NCBI GenBank assembly: GCA_022497155.1 | Contig: MU385710.1 | Coordinates: 868,001 to 932,000 of the forward strand | Source: Whalleya microplaca | Lineage: Eukaryota > Ascomycota > Sordariomycetes > Xylariales > Xylariaceae | DNA length: 64,000 nt | Direction of reading: 5' to 3' | Shown here: positions 38,701 to 48,479 of the stretch, in pieces | How positions within the stretch are numbered: the first letter of the stretch is position 1 | Layout of the letters: the number at the start of each line of letters is the position of its first letter | Notes under the pieces: model-generated | The model's database searches: none | Told to the model about the DNA's origin: nothing | Seen by the model: the letters and a program-made list of their open reading frames with translations, nothing else | Made by a program: the position numbers and the translations under genes

Positions 38701-40072
38701 TTCACGGCAGTGATATACACTTAAGGACACGTAACTATGTCTATAGCAGTCTTAGGAGCAGAGATACAATACGATCGAAATTATAGTAGAATATAGTACG
38801 TAAAACACTGGAATACGTAGGGGTACAATGTGGTGGTTTGAAGTTGTATGAATTAGGGGCACCCTTGCGTACCATCGGCGCGTACCCCATGCACAGGCCA
38901 CGCTGCAACCATGCCGAAACAACCTCCCTCTGAGCTATAACCTCTTATGGAAAAACCGTCGTCTTCGGCAAAAGCAAGGAATGTAAAGTGACTGTCACAG
39001 GCTACAAGGTCCGTCAGGACTAGCGAGAAATTCATATGCATAACAGGTGTGGGGTCCTAGCTGCAGCGTGGAGCGAACGGCGTCCCAACCATCGCTTAAC
39101 CTACCCAGTATTTCCGTACAAACCATAACAGTGGCTATGCCAATCATAAGTACCTCTCTTACCAATGACCACAAAAGATTGAGACACGGCGGTCACATTT
39201 CCATCATATAACATAGTATCTTCTAACAATAAATCAGCCAACGAAAACCATGTTTTTGCTCAGGTGCCTGGGTTCTTTCATGAGCTGTATATGAAAACGG
39301 AAATAAAACCACTCCCAGTTATTCCTTACAGACATGTTGGTGTCCTATGATCTAACGTCTGGAATGTATACGTGGGAACGTCTATATGTGATAGGCATAT
39401 ATGACAGAGTAGTACGCTCTTTGCCCGTGTTAGTACTCAACAATGCCAAGTCCAATTGGGGACTTAGGGATTTGGCAGATCGTTTATGTCACATTTTAGC
39501 TAGGTCTTTGTATTTGTAGACAGGTAGCCTGACTATGACTGATCGTTGGGGTCCAACCTGATGGTAGAATTCAGCTCCAACATGACCGTATAAGATCACC
39601 CCGCAAGAGAACAAGATATACTAGGAGGTTAACCAGCTCAAAGATACCTGTTGCGGAAGCCTATAACTACTAGAATAGGGGGTGAGTGCATCGGCTTACG
39701 ACACATTACCCTGTTGGCGGAAACAAGACAAAGAAGAAGGAAGAAAGAGAATAATTATTTGGAAATTGTCGGCCAAGGAAAGCTGTTAGTGGTGTGATAT
39801 TTAAGTTATTTCTAGAAAAAGAGGTGAAAAGGGGGACGTGTGATTCATCCTCCAGCCGTGTTGAATCGCCACAGATGAGGCGAACATACTGGCTGTTTTC
39901 ACATCAAACATTCTATATCTCTCTTTCCCAACAGATACCTATATGGATATGTATATATATATCTGTATATTTGTGTATATTCCCGCCGTATTCATATTCT
40001 CCATCTCCTAGTGCTGTCAGGTCGACGATAATTTAGATTATATAATAACACCTTCACCAGAAATCTTTCACC

Positions 40073-41327
40073 ATGTCTGCAATCACAATCAGAGATGTCC
40101 CTAAAACCAGGTCCGGCTGGTTTACTTCCTGCCAAAAGGTAGGAATACAGGATCCTGATAATACTTCTATTCATAATCAAGACAGACGTGTCCTGTCATC
40201 TGCCTCTATGATCGGAGATGTACAATTCCACCTTCTCCGCGTTCTTTGGCCTATGTCCAAAGACCCATTCCACAGACGCAATGACAACCTTGACAATATA
40301 TTCCAAGAAGAGTGCTTATCTACTTCTAAAGACCACCTAAATAACCTTTACTCTTGGAATAAATATCTGACATGGATGAAAGAACCCAACCACAGGAAAC
40401 TCCAACCCCCTGAGGATTTAGGACCATTTGCGCTTGTTCTTCTATCGCAAAAATATACAAGCGGCCTTGACCGTCAGGACGCTTGTGACGGGGTTGATTT
40501 TAGTCCCATCGCCAGCAGGCTTAGGGACAGGGCTCTGCCCCCTCGGCCCGAGACCCCGACCCCTTCGCGTTTCGACCAAGCACCACCTGATGAACGTATG
40601 TCTGGTATGAATATTAGTGAAGATACAGATGTGCCTATGTCTTCACCGCCATCCTTGCCATCCCAATCTTCGCCTTTGGCGGGTGTGGCTGCAAGCCAAG
40701 AGATCAAGATAAAGAATGAACAGGAGGTTGTCATCTGTCTTGTAACATTCCTGAGAGCCGTGTGCATTTTCGCGCAGGGAGCTGAAAATGCAATTTGGAA
40801 GGCCGATCAAGACAGATTCACGATGAAAGATAATCGAGGGGCAGTCTTGTTCACTGCCGAAGTGGATGCCCTTTTGCGTGTTGTTCAAACCGTCCGGATA
40901 ATCATCGAGACAAAAAAGGGGACCCGTTATGAAGATGGAAACAGCGCACGTTTTAAAGCGCAAGAATCATGCCAGATGGCCACATGGATCGCGCAGGATG
41001 GGCATCTCAATGCCCAACAATTACGCCAAGAAAATTTGACAGAGAAGTAGGTAATCCCTTACGTTTGAAGCAAACATTGGTATGATTTGAGTTGCTGACC
41101 TTATTAGGCGTATGATGATATCTCAGGATAGGAACGAAGTTTGGGTTATAATTGCGACCTTTGATGCAGACTATGTTGATTATATTCGTGGCACGTCGAC
41201 CAAGAAGGCTTTCCTGTCAATGCAAGAATTCGGCCCCTACGACCTCAAAGACTACCGCGATGTGAATGAACTGGGAGTAATCTGCCTGGCTGCTTCTCTT
41301 CAGGAATGTCAAAAGATATATCCTTAA
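40073..41327 (+). CDS. Hypothetical fungal protein with possible PD-(D/E)XK-like motif
   Basis: Two exons: 40073-41046 and 41108-41327 (397 residues). The intron is GTAGGT...TATTAG; phase 2 closes exactly and removes the in-frame TAG seen at the donor. The N-terminal half is polar with a Pro/Ser-rich linker (about residues 145-215, MSSPPSLPSQSSPL). The C-terminal half has a D-x(13)-ETK arrangement (EVDALLRVV followed by IIIETKKG) and then ESCQMATWI, which recalls the D...(E)xK...Q layout of fungal PD-(D/E)XK nuclease-like domains. This is only a pattern match; no overall family was recognised. The gene sits between two copies of a dispersed repeat. Confidence 0.68.
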
Positions 41328-42329
41328 CTTGGCGTACAAGTCTAGTGCACCTTGTGATACAAAGATTTCCACCTTCTTTCACTAAGTCCTGGTCTAAGGG
41401 GCTTACGGTAATGGATAGAGCAGAGAGGTTTTTTTCCCCCTCCTTTTCTTTTTTCTTTTCTCATTTCTTTCATTTTGAGGGGTGGGAGGTGCTGGTTCGG
41501 TTCGCATAGGATAGAAAGACACGAACAGTAAGGTTCAGGCGTGAAGCCGATCTTATATTCTTTGCTTCAAGTCATTCGCTCAGAAACTGCTCTCACATCT
41601 TATTCCTTATGTTGGCGTCACAGGCTGTGATGAAATCAATGTACCTAGTCTCTCATTTAGCTACTTGTCTGAACACGGGTCAAGACACACGGACTGTGCC
41701 CTGAAAAAGAATTTCACCTACCATATTCAATAAGTGCTCACTTTTTATGCGCAACCGGAACCTCCTAAGGTCCGAAATCTGCTAAATGAGACAATTTGCA
41801 TATAAATAAGAGGCCAGTGGACGGCACTCGGAACTTGGTATTGAGTGGCGGAGAAAAGTCCATCCCATAGCGAATTCAAGCCCGGTTTAGGCAACTACAA
41901 GAGGCAGCGAACCTCCGTACAGGAGAAGCACGATATCTGCCAAAAAAGCATACCTATGGACAGCCCAGAGCAAATGTCCTACCTTGGATTCAACTTATGC
42001 CTCAGGACTCCCAGAACAAGAACCAGCGCATAATGGCCAAGGGAGGACATGAAGCATATTACTGAAATCAGCTTGTGGTTGAAGCTATCAACATGCTACC
42101 TGTCTGCCTATATGTGTAGGCATACAGCAAAAGATGTGGAGGGGCTTAGGGGTTGAGGAGCTACCATACAGTAGGTATTGACTTGGCCATGCTGCATCGG
42201 CGAGAGGATAAATGAGCTGACCTATGGCTCAGTGTATCACCCCCTGTAATGGTCCGTGGGTAAAATCTGATTCCAGTTACGGTATATGGATAAGCTATAC
42301 CGTAAGCCATATAAGCCAGTAGTAGATAT

Positions 42330-42410
42330 CAAGGTGCCGACCTTGATATTCTGATATCCTTTTGAGAAGTGTGGCTCAGTGGTTTGCTGGACTGGTGCGT
42401 GCACCGTCAC
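42330..42410 (+). repeat. Dispersed repeat, copy 2 (tRNA A-box-like)
   Basis: Partner of the copy at 38620-38700: CCGACCTTGATATTCTGATA, TCCTTTTGAGAAGTGTGG, CTCAGTGGTTTGCTGGACTG. Here the A-box-like string TGGCTCAGTGG is perfect. No convincing B-box follows at the usual distance. Confidence 0.55.
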
Positions 42411-42609
42411 AATTCCTTCGAATTGACTGGTTAGGTCTAACTACGCTACAGCTAATTTGCCTCGTCACGCCTAAAGGCGTTGCGCTTTAATTAGGAAAAG
42501 ACCTTAGTAATATAAAAATTCCGATAATATATATCTATTATCACTTTAAATACTAGTAGATTAATGTAGATTTATTAAGTATATATTTTATTATTATATA
42601 TATATAATA

Positions 42610-43244
42610 TGATATATGAGGCTAGGGGGTATAAGAGGCAATATAGGAGGCAGGACATCCATCCTCCAGTACTACTAATCTCCAGATCAGAATGGTAGCA
42701 CCTGTTTTGGCTCAATCGGTCAAGCCGTCAAAATAATAGCCGCACCACACAGAAATCATACCAACATTCACGGGTTCGATTCGCACCTCTGACAGTGGAT
42801 TTTCTAAGCGAAGTTCCGGTAGCCAGGTGCCACACTTCCCCTCATTAAAACGGCGCCGATAGCCGACACACTCACTCAAACGGCGTCGGCAGCCGAGACA
42901 CTCAAACGGCAATACACTCACTCACACGCCGTCAGCGAATCACCCACACACTCCTTAACGTCACACTCAAACGACGCCGACCAACTGCCACAAAACTAAT
43001 GGCACCAAGGAAAGCCGACTAATGGACTGGCTTGCGGTGAAGTTCCGGTAGCCGCAGTCAGAGATAGGTACCAAACGCCGACTGGGCCGAGACGAAGTTC
43101 CGGTAGTTGGAGGCTGGAGGAGGTTGCTGGTACCAATAAGGGCATTGGGCTTTCCACTAAAGCCGGGGTATATGATATATGGAGGCTAGGGGTATAAGAG
43201 ATAATATAGGAGGCAAAGCACACATCCTCCGGCAGTACTAATCA
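42610..43244 (+). mobile_element. TRIM-like element: two ~72-bp direct repeats around a non-coding core
   Basis: The direct repeats at 42610-42681 and 43173-43244 both begin TGATATATG and share GGTATAAGAG and AATATAGGAGGCA. The right copy ends ATCA, so it has TGAT...ATCA ends like a small LTR; the left copy ends ATCT. Between them is 490 bp without coding potential: a possible primer-binding string TGGTAGCACC at 42693, a tRNA-like A-box (TTGGCTCAATCGG, about 42707) and B-box (GGTTCGATTC, about 42773), tandem AAACGGCG...AGCCGA units (42847-42915), and three copies of GAAGTTCCGGTAG. No 5-bp target duplication was found. It could also be a composite SINE. Confidence 0.5.
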
Positions 43245-43275
43245 TCCCATCAACTCCTATGGGGAAAAAGAATTC

Positions 43276-45673
43276 CTATGGGAGTCTTACGGGACTATGG
43301 GACCAACCCTCTGGGTAGGGATGGTAAGGTTTAAGTTGAAAAATGGCCTCATGTCTATCCAGTACTGCTTCTAAAAGCGACTGGCCTCTATCATCTTGAC
43401 CATCGATATAGGCGCCTCTATCTAGAAGCAGTCGAACAGTGTACTTATGCCCTTTTAGTGCTGCTGCCAAAAGTGGCGACTGGCCTATATCATCTTGACG
43501 ATCGATGCGTGTGCGTTTATCTAGAAGCAGTTGAACAGTGTCCTCGTTCCCATGCAGTACTGTTTCTAAAAGCGACTGGCCTCTATCATCTTGACGATCG
43601 ATATGGGCGCCTCTATCTAGAAGCAGTCGAACAGTGGACTGACGCCCATTTAGTGCTGCTGCCAAAAGTGGCGACTGGCCTCTATCATCTTGACGATCGA
43701 TATGGGCGCCTCTATCTAGAAGCAGTCGAGCAGTGCCCTCATTCCCATGCAGTGCTGCTACTCCAAGTAGTGTTATCCCCTTATATGGTGTGTTGATATT
43801 GATTTCCCTTCGATCAAGGATAAACGCGAGCATTTTTTCGTCTCCAAATGCAGCAACGACACTAAGCTGTCCTAAGAAGTCAAGTAAATTGCATTCATGA
43901 AGACTGGAAGCCGGCGTACTGGTGTTGGCTAATAAGTATAGCAGTCTCGCGTCTGCGATAAGAATGCGGGATCCATTCCCTACGAGATTGGGAAATTGTT
44001 TCATCCAGCCCACAACTGACAAGTTGGATTCGAAGTCATGCTGACTAACGCCGGCACATTCTGCTCGCTCAGCGTGATATGCAGTGTTGTTTTGGGCATA
44101 TAGCCGGAATGTATGAGGCAAGGCATGGTCCTCATGCCTTTTGGATAAGTATTCAAGACAGCATTTCTTGAGTTCTTCGTGACTTTGACCATCCAGATTA
44201 GACTTGAGGTCAGGCCAACATTCTCCCAGCCCACCATCAAGGAAGAAGTCACGAACTGACTGGTGAATAAACTGCACAGTTGATTCATCGGATTTCGTCA
44301 ATGCAGCTAACCCTTTCGAGTTATGGAGAATATATTTTTGGATGTGGTCAGACTCGATCCCCTCCCAGTGACAGATAGTTGAGCTCTGAGGTTCAGCTCC
44401 GGATAAGACCGCCTGATACAGTTGGCTTGGGGTAAGTGGGTGGCTTGCAAAGAGTATCCACTGGATACAGAGAAGCAGTCCGCGCGTATCCTTGGTATCG
44501 CAAGTCCGTATATCTCTAGTTAGTATGTCGCGAAAGAGGGTGTGGAGATCGCTAGGGATCTCTTGAAGCTTTTGCCGTAGTCTATGTATGTTTCCGCGGT
44601 CGAATTCCCTGTTTAATATACTCACTACGAGCAATACCCACATGAAGATGCCATGTGCCTTTTCTTGAATATCGGAACGAATTTTCTTAGCAAGTTGCCC
44701 GTGTCCAATTCTCAATTTGCTGCTAATATAGTGTGTCATGTCTTGGTCATGTCCTTTTTGCCTTTCGACTATTAGGCCTAATCCCCAATCAACTGAGATA
44801 TGGGGGTAGTGCCTGCTTGCGAAGCATATGTATAGCCTGGTCCCGGAAGAGGCAGCTTGCTTGGTAATTTCCTCAAAGTATGACACCATATCCCGGACCT
44901 GTTCTTCCTCACATTCGTCTAAGGCATCAATGAAGCAGATCAGCGAAGTTGCTCCCATTGCATCGACAATTTGTCCAAAGAGGGACTTCAGTGATTCGAT
45001 ATTCCATTGATGTCCGCTTCTCATGGATTCCAAGACATACTTGAGATCTGAACGTGCTTCAATTAGCTGTAACACAAGTGACCGGTATAGGCCAACTGTG
45101 GACTTTTCTAGCTCGGCTCCCCTTGCATTGAAATAGAAAGATATGATTGTTTTTTCTTTCATTGTTCGACGGGCATGGGAATGTATGAATTTCATCAATG
45201 TCGACTTGCCCGCACCAGGTTTGCCTTTGATCCACAGAAGACCATTATGAATGCCGAATTTGTTGGCATCCAGCCAGTCGTGATATTGGGGGCATTTCAG
45301 AAACCATTGGCATGTCTTAGCGTGTGCCTTCTTAATGCTGTGTTGACGTGTATCGATCTGAGGGAATTCGAGCGATTTGATTATATCTTCCGGATGATCC
45401 TGTTCAGCAGAGTCGGAAGGGTTGACAAAGTTTTGGATTACTAAAGCTATGTATCAGCTGAAAGCGACGAGGTGTTTTTTCTTCAAGTCTTCAACACGTA
45501 CGATTGAAGTCTCGACCGTTGTGAAAGTTTCCATTGACATTTTGCACTCCTGCTCCGGAATGGCAAGCGTTCCAAGGCCGAGAATTTTGAACATGTAGGT
45601 CGGGGGCAAAACGTGCCTCCTCATTCTACCTGTCATAGCTGTCGGGCTTTTGTCTCTTGCTTTCATGTGCCAT
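43276..45673 (-). CDS. NACHT-ankyrin STAND (NLR-like) protein, possibly nonsense-mutated
   Basis: Signal-transducing ATPase of the type used in fungal non-self recognition and programmed cell death. Exon 1 45673-45502, intron 45501-45441 (GTACGT...CTTTAG), exon 2 45440-43276. Order: a short N-terminal tail with a Gly/Asn/Gln-rich segment (HSGAGVQNVNGNFHNGRDFN), the linker DTRQHSIKKAHAKTCQWFL, Walker A GKPGAGKST (about 45202-45228), Walker B LICFIDALDEC, the ASRHYP sensor-type motif, a winged-helix region with FIHQSVRDFFL, then about five ankyrin repeats that are almost identical (LLLDRGAHIDRQDDRGQS). The C-terminus stops abruptly inside the array. In the reading that uses the good ATG at 45673, codon 16 (45628-45626) is TAG; no intron I can find removes it, so the copy may be dead unless an unseen upstream exon is used. 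Confidence 0.8.
43340..43790 (-). repeat. Near-identical 99-bp ankyrin repeat array
   Basis: Within the NACHT gene, the coding strand repeats a 99-bp unit (GACTGGCCTCTATCATCTTG on the plus strand recurs at each step) about four to five times with only a few differences per copy. Such internal homogeneity is usual for fungal NLR sensor domains that diversify by unequal exchange. Confidence 0.85.
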
Positions 45674-46757
45674 CTTGATTAATCAGAGGAACAATCGGTT
45701 GTAAGAACAGATATAGTTGAAGAATATAAGACGCCCCGCAAAGTAAAGGTGCCGCATTGACTTTCGGTTAGGGAATTTTACCCAGAAACGCCTTACCTAG
45801 CATTCTTTGATAGAGGGAATTTTCTGTTGGGTTTCATGCCTTTAGAGACTTTCGCAATATAATGGGTGAGATTATAGCTCACAGGGGGGTCTAGTTTCCT
45901 TCAAGGTGGGTCTGTTTAAAGGCCTGTGCACGTTCAGAAAAGTTGGTTGAAGAGTAACCTTATGTTCAGTATAGGTACTCATATGCTCCCGCAGCCTGCA
46001 GGTTTAATCAATTTACGTATTGTGTGCAGGTGGTTACTACCCCTCACGCCAGATGAAACCCTTCTTATTCTATTCAAGTATCTACCTAAATAAGCTTAGG
46101 TTGGCTCCTCAACCGTGATATCTATACTCGAACAGGATATACTTTAGATCAAGCAACGAAGGCTTATACCATAGATACGACTCAGGAATACCACTTTAGC
46201 GCTTGATTTGTAATCTCAAGTTAGTAGGATTCTCTCTCTAGGAAGCGCCTTACCAATCGCGGTGATAAAAAGAGACTGTATCGTCGCATGTCTACAGCTA
46301 TCATCTCAGCCTACTAACAGGGTACATGTAAGACGGAAGAGGAGGGTCGGCGAATTGAAGCCCTCTATATTCTGAATGACCTCTTGTTACAGGGGTGGAT
46401 TGCCAAAGGAGCTAATGATTCTTGGCAATCCCACTCGCGTGACCAGTGCGGGGGTAAGGGGAGGTTGGAATGAGTGGTTAGGTTGTAACACTCACAGCCT
46501 CAGTAGGTTAATAACAAGGCAATCATAAGAAAGTACTTAGGACAATGATATGGTGTTAATCATGGAGTAGTCTAATTCTAAGTTGTGGGAGGCTTTGGAA
46601 TGACCAGTTCCCTGCCTGGGCACCCTTTATTACCATCACAGCCCAACTCCCGGGTTACGTATATAACACCACCCTTCCGGACTTCTCCCATAGAGATTAC
46701 TTGAATACTTTGTCAAAATCCACTCTTCATTGGCTAGAACTGTAATTATTGAAGCCG
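45674..46757. promoter_or_regulatory. Divergent intergenic region between two STAND-type genes
   Basis: 1.08 kb between the NACHT gene and the phosphorylase-domain gene, facing away from each other. It includes a candidate alternative 5' exon of the NACHT gene (ATG at 45837, donor GTAAGG at 45796, minus strand). No clear motif otherwise. Confidence 0.4.
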
Positions 46758-48272
46758 ATGGCAATCTTGCGACCCGAAGACTACAACGTGGCATGGATTG
46801 CGCCGTTAGAGATCGAGGCACAAGCTGCCTTGCATATGCTAGATCATAAACATGTTGGGCAATTCCCGATAGGCCGCGGCGATGGTTACGTGTTTCAAGC
46901 TGGCGACATGTGCAGTCACAACATTATAGTTGCAACGCTTCCCGCCGGTCAAGAGTATGGAACTGGTTCTGCTGCAGCCCTTGCCAGCCAGGTTAAGAAG
47001 ATCTTCCCGAATCTCTGGTTTGGCCTTTTAGTTGGTGTAGTCAGTACTCTGCCAGATTTTTTCTTTGTTATTTCTTTTACAAACTGCGTCTAGCCTGAGT
47101 CAACTAGCCTATTGTTTTCATTTCACTAATTTATTATTTGATTGATAATAGGCTGCTGGCATCCCTTCTCTAGAACGAACCAGGCAACGAGATATTCGCC
47201 TTGGTGATGTTCTCGTCGGACTCCCAGACATGGACAGCTCTGGTCTCGTGGCGTACGATTTGGGCAAAGAGACTGAAGAAGATAGCTGTGACAAGGGCTG
47301 TAATTCAGGGCTTGGAAATAATCAATTCAGCAATAATTCTTTAGGCCCTCTGAGGGTGCTTGTTCTTCTAAGTTTCAATCTGAGTCTGAGGTTCGGCGTC
47401 AGGTTCTTATAGACCTGCTGCCGCGGTACGTATTCCTGGTACGTATCTCGTCTGTTGCCGACGTAGCCGCCGTCTGGTGATCATACCTTTTGTTAGGTAG
47501 TTATATATTCCAACAGTATCGAATAATATCTAACAGCACCCAATATATGTACTCGTGCAGCATTCCTGCATCTCGTATAGCTTCCAACAGGTCTTGGCTC
47601 CAATAGCCGTGTGACAATAGCCTCCAGCTTCTACGCAAAGGATATGTTCTAGCCCAGACTATACCGATTGTGAGAGCCGCAATTGGAAGCATCAAACTCC
47701 ATGCGCCAAATGAGAAGGAGCTGTTTATGCCCTATTACGAGGCTATGAAAACCCGAAAGCACCCGAGTGGCACTTTCATTGATCCTGGACAAGAGTCTGA
47801 CAAGCTCTATCAGGTTGGCGACGACGGACTTGAGCAGCTTATAGAAAGACAACAGCGGTCAGAATCGGAGCGCACTCAAGTGTGGTATGGATCCATAGGT
47901 TCAGGTGAGAAGCACATGAAGAGTTCCAAAATACGAGACCAGTTAAGAGACAAGTACAACATTATTGGTCTAGAAATGGAGGCAGCTGGGACCATGAATC
48001 GTATTCCTGTTGGTGTTATCAGAGGTGTATGCGATTACGCGGATAACCATAAGAACAAGGACTGGCAGCCCTATGCTGCAGCTATGGCTTCTGCATACGC
48101 CAAAGCAGTTCTATCTCAGATTCCTCCGAGAGATGGGCCAAGCGCCCCAAGAACACCACAGATTGGTGAGTGACAGGTAGACTGTTCTATTTTTCTGAAA
48201 TCTTCGAACTCTAACCTATTTCCTTGGTTCGGTATGCTTTTGATTACAGAATATCAATTTCTTAGCTTATAG
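46758..48272 (+). pseudogene. Nucleoside-phosphorylase-domain (PNP_UDP_1) gene split by a solo LTR
   Basis: The domain is the purine/uridine phosphorylase-like module common at the N-terminus of fungal NLRs. Exons: 46758-47039, 47152-48165 (containing the LTR) and 48250-48272; the introns are GTCAGT...ATAATAG (112 bp) and GTGAGT...TTACAG (84 bp). Visible motifs: DYNVAWIAPLEIEAQAAL, EYGTGSAAALA, RDIRLGDVLVGLPD, IIGLEMEAAGTMNRIPVGVI, RGVCDYADNHKNKDWQ. The reading frame breaks at 47287 and resumes at 47622. With the 330-bp insert and one copy of its 5-bp duplication left out, the frame runs straight through (GKETEEDSLQLL...), giving about 327 residues. As it stands translation ends early at 47412. 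It is head to head with the NACHT-ankyrin gene. Confidence 0.85.
47287..47616. mobile_element. Solo LTR with 5-bp target-site duplication
   Basis: A 330-bp insertion starting TGTGACAAGGGCTG and ending GCCGTGTGACA, that is TG...CA ends. It is flanked on both sides by ATAGC (47282-47286 and 47617-47621), a 5-bp target duplication typical of LTR retrotransposons. It has no coding content. Its insertion interrupts the phosphorylase-domain gene. Family (Copia or Gypsy) is not determinable from one LTR; orientation is unknown. Confidence 0.88.
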
Positions 48273-48479
48273 GTTGTTAACAAGTTCACAGGCAATAGCT
48301 CGAGGAACCGCCACCCCAGCGTACCACTGGATGAAGATGATACTATTCGAATGGGGGCGCCATGTACATAGGTATATACTCGGACATTGCCAATTTTATT
48401 ATTTTCTAGAACCAGTTTCCTACGAAAGGGTGATTCGTGGGAAAGTATATTTAGAATACAACAATATATGGTCGTCATG

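Larger units (their letters stand above)
38027..40072. other. Intergenic region with microsatellite and repeat fragment
   Basis: 2.0 kb. Contains a (CA)n microsatellite at 38155-38183 and, at about 38620-38700, one copy of a dispersed repeat that recurs at 42330-42410. The part just before it (38380-38610) has a TATATAGGGCC box and Ser-tRNA-free LTR-like texture, but I could not find matching ends. No gene recognised. Confidence 0.5.
41328..43275. other. Intergenic region carrying repeat elements
   Basis: 1.9 kb. Holds the second dispersed repeat (42330-42410), an AT-rich stretch (42500-42610) and the TRIM-like element (42610-43244). No protein-coding gene recognised. Confidence 0.55.

Noticed and set aside
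42700..42800. Complete tRNA gene in the TRIM-like element
   Set aside because: A- and B-box strings exist, but the T-stem, anticodon stem and acceptor stem do not pair; kept only as tRNA-like.
43458..43796. Repetitive 112-codon frame (+)
   Set aside because: Antisense of the near-identical ankyrin repeats of the NACHT gene.
46386..46492. Short element with TGTTACA / TGTAACA ends
   Set aside because: Only seven bases are inverted and no target duplication is seen; chance is likely.
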